From positions 9,352,801 through 9,412,800 of the forward strand of contig NC_064044.1 in NCBI RefSeq assembly GCF_932526225.1: a DNA stretch of 60,000 nt. The letters are read 5' to 3'. This document shows positions 32,501 to 60,000 of this stretch, piece after piece. Position 1 is the first letter of the stretch, and each line of letters opens with the position of its first letter. The position numbers and the translations under genes are program-made. Source of the stretch: Nematostella vectensis (taxonomy: Eukaryota > Cnidaria > Anthozoa > Actiniaria > Edwardsiidae). Under the pieces are notes generated by a model that had not been told where the DNA came from, searched no databases, and saw only the letters and a list, made by a program, of their open reading frames with translations.

Positions 32501-35500
32501 CAACACCACATCTGGCAACAAGATTAATGGAGTGAACTGCAAATTTTAATTTATTTTTTGAAGATTAGTAGTGCTATTAGCAGTCAGGGGAGAAGCAGAG
32601 AGTCCTAAGGCCTGCTTTTCAATAGCAAAGACACCGAGAGGAAAGATATGCAGAGACAGGGACCTATGTACATGTGTAAATTATCACGAAGAAGAAACAA
32701 TCAGAGAAGAAAAAAGAGGAAAAAGAAGAATTCCCTTTCACTTCGCTTTCTAGACCATCATTATCTAATCTAATCATTATTCTTGCTCTTAAATGTAAGG
32801 AATTCATAACATCAACATTAAAACATACAAAACATCACAACTTCACTCACACAACATTATCATAGTTATACCTAAATCGTTTTTCCCTGGCCAGAGTTGT
32901 AACCACTGTCGCACCTCCAAATGAGTGTCCAGCAATTGCAGGTCGGTCAACATTAAGTCTTCCCTGATATATCATAGAGGATTATTTACAAATAAGCAAT
33001 GTGGGTGCAGGGGCGTAGCCAGCACTTTAATAGGTGGGGGCAGAAAATGCCATTTTAAGACATTTTTCTCCTGTATCTTGAATAATGTTTCATATATTTA
33101 CTGTATTTTTGCTGTTTGAATGGGGGGGGGGGGCTGGCCCCTTGGGCCCCCCCTGGCTACGCCCTTGGGGTGGTAGTCTCTTTTGCAGCTGTTCTGGAAT
33201 CGTCACATTAGGGGAGGCCCTGGAGAGTGATGATAGGTGGGGGTTAAATCCTTCACACTAAAGCAACAAGTGAACAACCATTGGATATCTGACAGAAAGG
33301 TAATATATTTGTTTCCTAGTCAATTTTTATTTAAATTGCCAGTTGGCTTGCTCAATTTATTTCTTATGAATATGGGATTTTGCATATATTCTTCTATTTT
33401 TTTCGAAGGGGTGGAGGAGGGGGTCACATTACTGGCCTCTTTAGATAAAATAGCTGATTCCTAATAAAATGCTTCTAGCTTAGCAAATTCCTTGTGGATG
33501 TACCTTAAACATGCCCATGTCCAATGAGCAATCTTCAATGAGGTTTTCAGGTGTTGTGCCACTCTGAAGATGCTCAAGAAAGTCAAGAGCTGATTTACAC
33601 TCTTCACTACGTTGCTTGACCTGTTGGATGGAAACATGACTTATCTCAGTAGGTGGGATAGGTAGGTTGTGCTAGTTGTGATAGGTAGGGAGGGTATGGA
33701 TTACTGGTAGGAATGCTGGGGGTAGTTAAATGGGATAGGGTGGACATCGCTTATGTGGCAAGAATAGTAGGTATGGTTGGAAGGCGTGTGCTGGTAAGAT
33801 AATGGGTCACGCAATGTATTCTTACAAGAACAGACTGTATAATTGATCCAAGTGTTAGGAGCAAATATGACTATCACCTTACTTGGGAGTTCCTCAGTTG
33901 AAATTCATTATCATTGGGATCCCTGTGGTAAAAGTCAAGCCATTCCTCTTTAACTGCAGATGTATGTTCATCCTTGTTTAGGACATATGTAGCTGAGGCG
34001 GAAAGATCACTACGTAAAAAAAGATAAATATAAAATAAGTGTAAAGAATAACACAAATGTTGATTTTCATCATTGTGTAATTGGTATTGGGAAAGAATCA
34101 AAAGTATCGTTTGGGTATAGAATTAAAGGTAAGATATTTTTGGTGGTTGCAAGTTTCTATCCTTAGTATTGTTTGGTGTACAAATCCTTTGGCTCTACTA
34201 GACCCCCCATCTTCATGTTTTTAGCTGCTAATACCCCGCTTGAACTGAAACAGTTTTTTTTTTATTTCCTAGGATTATCAACTACCCCTTATTTTCAAAA
34301 CATGTCAAAAAGTATCTCACTAAACTTGTATAGAAATTACTCTTTGCATTTTAAAACAATACTCCACTATCCTCACTCCTTCAGAAACTGGAGACAGGAG
34401 ATATATATTTATATTATAACAACGTTCAACAAGTACAATTCAGGGAGAAATGGAAAAGATGCTATCCATGGAGACACCATACACTGACGAGCTTATACAC
34501 AATGGGCCACCTATAATTCCATATTGCACACACCCCTCCCCTGTGATCTGCACATTGTCATAAGAGGAATCATAACTCACCGATGTTCCACAGCAGCCAC
34601 AATGCAGCCATGTGAGGCAAGTTCACAGCAGTATGTACTGTAAAGTAACCTATTACCTCCCAAACCATGAGAGAATACAATACAGGGAAGGCGGGATGGG
34701 AGGTCTGGCGAGGTGCTTAGGGGAAGACTCATGGTCGCTGGAATACGGACATGACCTGTAGCAATGAAAAATGTAAGAGGTGAATAGAGGCAGATCCAGG
34801 AGTTTCAAGAAGGGGTGGTGAAGCAAGGGTTGCAAAAAAGGCCGACTGGATTCATTTTTTTTTTGTGGAGTTGCTTATATTTATTATTATATTTATTATT
34901 ATTTAAATTATGCCGCCATTTTATGCTCCCGCTCAATGCCAAGTGACTCAAAGAGTCCATTTTCCATTGGCAAATAAGCAAGATATTTGTAATCAAATAT
35001 CATCAATAACATATCACACATTAATTGTAGATTAAAATTTTGAAGCTTCTTTGTGAATAAACCATTGCATTTTCAGTTATAAACAATAACAAAAAATGGT
35101 TGATCGATAATCATAAGCCAAATTTCCATGTAAAGAGAGGCAACCCTAGATCAGCCCCTGCTATATGATATTTCTAAAAATTGGAAGCCAGATAAAACCA
35201 ATTTGTCCAACTTTGCAATGTAAACTTTCACATGAAAAGATGTGATTTCAATTCTCAGTTACTTGTTAAACACATTATAAATAATAATTTCTATGTGAGG
35301 GGAAATTTCACAAAAAGGGGGATTCAAATTACTCACATTGTAAGTTACAATGTAAATTCATTTACATTTTTTTATATTCTATACAAAATATACCAAAATA
35401 GAGGGACCATGATGTAGGCGTCAAGCCATCCCCTAGAGCCGACCACCTGGTATGCACTTTGTAATTGATGTGGAGTGATAATATTGTTGTCTTAAAACAC

Positions 35501-36153
35501 CTTGGAAACACCTTTGTCATAAAATGCACCAACAGCTGTTTGTAATCATGTATATGCAATAAAAACGTGAAGGAATGTTAAACACAGCAGTTAGCCAATT
35601 TGTCTAGAACCTACTACAGGTTAGTCTCCTGCGCAGCCCACTTAGGACGGCTGCGCAGGAGATTAACTAAAGGTCATCCCAACTTAATGAAATACAAAAT
35701 AAATAAATAAACACAGCGAAAAGGAAATTGCATCATCAAGCATCATTTCATAAAAGGTAAGTATTTTAGTTACTTATGTTGAGTAAAAAAAACATTAAAA
35801 GTTTATTGCTCCTTAAGTACTTTTAAGTAAGCCTAAGTACTTTATTAACTTTCTTCTATTACGTAATTACCGACACTCCAACTGAGCAGCCTTCCGAGCC
35901 ATCGTGGAAGGTTCATAAAGCCTACCAAGCCTCGGAAATATTCATTTTTCGGAAACCAGTATGCTTGTCGATGAAGTCTTTCGCTCTCACTCAAATTTTC
36001 TTCACTTTTTGCAGGATAGAATAATCGTAAGAAACTTCCTTTCGTTGCAGGAGACTGATTTTCATAGTTGCACATAAAATCGAAACAGCCTACGTTGTAG
36101 GGTCCTGTAGGATCAGGAATGCGCTTTGCTGCTCTGCTGTACCAGCTAGGCAT
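29496..36153 (-). CDS. Platelet-activating-factor acetylhydrolase (PLA2G7/PAFAH2 family)
   Basis: Minus-strand gene for a calcium-independent phospholipase A2 of the alpha/beta hydrolase fold that removes short or oxidised sn-2 acyl chains from PAF-like phospholipids. Exons: 36153-35871, 34755-34581, 34009-33883, 33620-33504, 32963-32872, 32511-32357, 30485-30334, 29599-29496. Landmarks in order: GPYNVGCFDFM near the N-terminus, VFSHGLGGNR (oxyanion region), EHRDLSASATY, the nucleophile elbow GHSFGG, CGVALDVWMLPL carrying the probable catalytic Asp, THMSQCDVPFLLG with the probable catalytic His, and a C-terminal HEPIIDGGENIP segment. All neighbouring phases agree except between 32357 (phase 1) and 30485 (phase 2), where a short exon (length 1 modulo 3) is missing from my model. 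No signal peptide is visible after ATG 36153, which favours the intracellular PAFAH2 type. A 5' UTR exon is possible. Confidence 0.85.
29846..30005. repeat. hAT-like MITE in the PAF-AH last intron
   Basis: Ends CAGGGGCAGATCTAGC and CTAGATCCGCTACTG are near-complementary. The interior is G-runs and C-runs. A relative is at 34785-35163. Confidence 0.6.
30334..30485 (-). CDS. PAF-AH exon with catalytic His
   Basis: Acceptor TATTTAG, donor TTAG|GTATGT, phase 2 to 1. It encodes RTTHMSQCDVPFLLGF, then FKEWKSDHLAPEIADGLFKK. The His in THMSQ aligns with the family's catalytic histidine position. Confidence 0.82.
30486..32356 (-). other. PAF-AH intron region holding the unlocated exon
   Basis: Phase arithmetic demands an extra exon here. 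I read the minus strand for an AG...GT segment ending near a hydrophobic ITI-K/R type strand and found none convincing. The region contains a direct CTGTCAACCTGTCACGCYAC repeat (31136-31200), a C-run (30990) and the GATGGT-type repeat at 31570-32340. Confidence 0.5.
31570..32340. repeat. GAT/GGT-rich imperfect satellite, about 770 bp
   Basis: Degenerate (GAYGAYGGT)n and (GATGGTGGT)n tracts with embedded near-perfect ATGGTGATGCATGGTGGTG higher-order units (about 32022-32150). The long His/Thr/Met-rich frames on both strands are repeat artefacts. It sits in the intron right after PAF-AH exon 6. Confidence 0.9.
32357..32511 (-). CDS. PAF-AH exon with catalytic Asp region
   Basis: Acceptor TTGCCAG, donor CCAG|GTAACA, phase 2 to 1. 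It encodes CGVALDVWMLPLDEDIRKQD, then PLLFINTYHFHNW. Asp in ALDVWMLP is the probable triad acid. Confidence 0.83.
32872..32963 (-). CDS. PAF-AH exon with nucleophile elbow GHSFGG
   Basis: Acceptor ATATCAG, donor TTTAG|GTATAA, phase 0 to 2. It encodes GRLNVDRPAIAGHSFGGATV. The Ser of GHSFGG is the catalytic nucleophile. Confidence 0.87.
33008..33167. repeat. hAT-like MITE with CAGGGGCGTAGCCAG ends
   Basis: CAGGGGCGTAGCCAG at the left and CTGGCTACGCCCTTG at the right are inverted repeats bounding 160 bp with an internal G-run and GGGGCC palindromes. It is intronic in the PAF-AH gene. Confidence 0.7.
33504..33620 (-). CDS. PAF-AH exon 4
   Basis: 117-bp phase 0-0 exon (acceptor CCAACAG, donor AAG|GTACAT). 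It encodes VKQRSEECKSALDFLEHLQS, the helical segment preceding the nucleophile strand. Confidence 0.8.
33883..34009 (-). CDS. PAF-AH exon 3
   Basis: Acceptor ACGTAG, donor CCCAA|GTAAGG, phase 2 to 0. It encodes DLSASATYVLN and EEWLDFYHRDPNDNEFQLRN. Together with the end of exon 2 it completes the EHRDxSASATY signature. Confidence 0.8.
34581..34755 (-). CDS. PAF-AH exon 2
   Basis: Acceptor TGCTACAG, donor ATCG|GTGAGT, phase 1 to 2. It encodes LPCIVFSHGLGGNRLLYSTY, then ASHGCIVAAVEH. The simple ATG-started frame here is in the wrong phase. Confidence 0.85.
34785..35163. repeat. hAT-like MITE in PAF-AH intron 1
   Basis: AGAGGCAGATCCAGG near 34787 and CCTAGATCAGCCCCTG near 35145-35160 are imperfect inverted ends. 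It includes (ATT)n words and no coding potential. Confidence 0.5.
35621..35666. repeat. GC-rich hairpin with 18-bp arms
   Basis: TTAGTCTCCTGCGCAGCC (35621-35638) pairs with 35649-35666 with a single mismatch around a ten-base loop. It is in PAF-AH intron 1. Confidence 0.75.
35871..36153 (-). CDS. PAF-AH exon 1
   Basis: ATG at 36153, donor GTCG|GTAATT, ending phase 1. It encodes MPSWYSRAAKRIPDPTGPYN, then GSFLRLFYPAK and WFPKNEYFRGL. These are the family's N-terminal landmarks, close to the expected distance from the start. Confidence 0.83.

Positions 36154-60000
<23,847 letters not shown>

Overview
This window is animal nuclear DNA, most likely from an anthozoan cnidarian (sea anemone or stony coral). 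It is AT-rich, its genes are split by GT-AG introns with consistent phases, it is packed with small palindromic transposons and microsatellites, and the gene families are metazoan. No assembly or search was available, so the species is inferred and the exon models come from reading splice sites and reading frames by eye.

Region 1 (about 2.1-23.4 kb, + strand) holds two tandem paralogues of a secreted cysteine-rich protein. Gene A (2124-8480, three coding exons) encodes a signal peptide, a PAN/apple-like cysteine module, one EGF-like domain and a C-terminal D8C domain (the eight-cysteine domain of uromodulin, GP2 and OIT3). Gene B (13831-23440, eight coding exons) has a signal peptide, a PAN-like module, five EGF-like domains and D8C. 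The last EGF exon and the D8C exon of the two genes correspond in length, intron phase and sequence, so they are tandem duplicates. Their introns and the space between them carry a TA-microsatellite-flanked element with long inverted ends made of repeated GGAGTAAAA-type palindromes (5063-7749), a decayed GIY-YIG retroelement tail, a 3.1 kb element with about 75-bp inverted ends (10341-13439) and several MITEs.

Region 2 (24.4-29.4 kb) is a nested transposon: a 5 kb element with matching outer ends, with a 1.66 kb TTAA-flanked element inserted in its right arm.

Region 3 (29.5-36.2 kb, - strand) is a platelet-activating-factor acetylhydrolase (PLA2G7/PAFAH2 family). Eight coding exons are found and one short exon before the catalytic-histidine exon is not located. 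A large GATGGT-type repeat sits next to that gap.

Region 4 (38.4 kb to the right edge, + strand) is a twelve-exon gene (open at the window end) for an SLC6/NSS-type Na+-coupled transporter with a very short extracellular loop 2, as in prokaryotic NSS proteins. One of its introns (42120-52720) contains a decayed Polinton/Maverick virus-like element (about 43.4-52.3 kb). That element has a protein-primed family B DNA polymerase cut in two by an internal inversion, a capsid-like protein, an adenovirus-type cysteine protease, a retroviral-type integrase and a PC4-like DNA-binding protein. Immediately after the next transporter exon, the 3' end of that exon and its splice donor have been amplified into a roughly 150-bp-period array.

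The host genes appear intact where they can be read. The Polinton genes carry stops and frameshifts and are judged dead.
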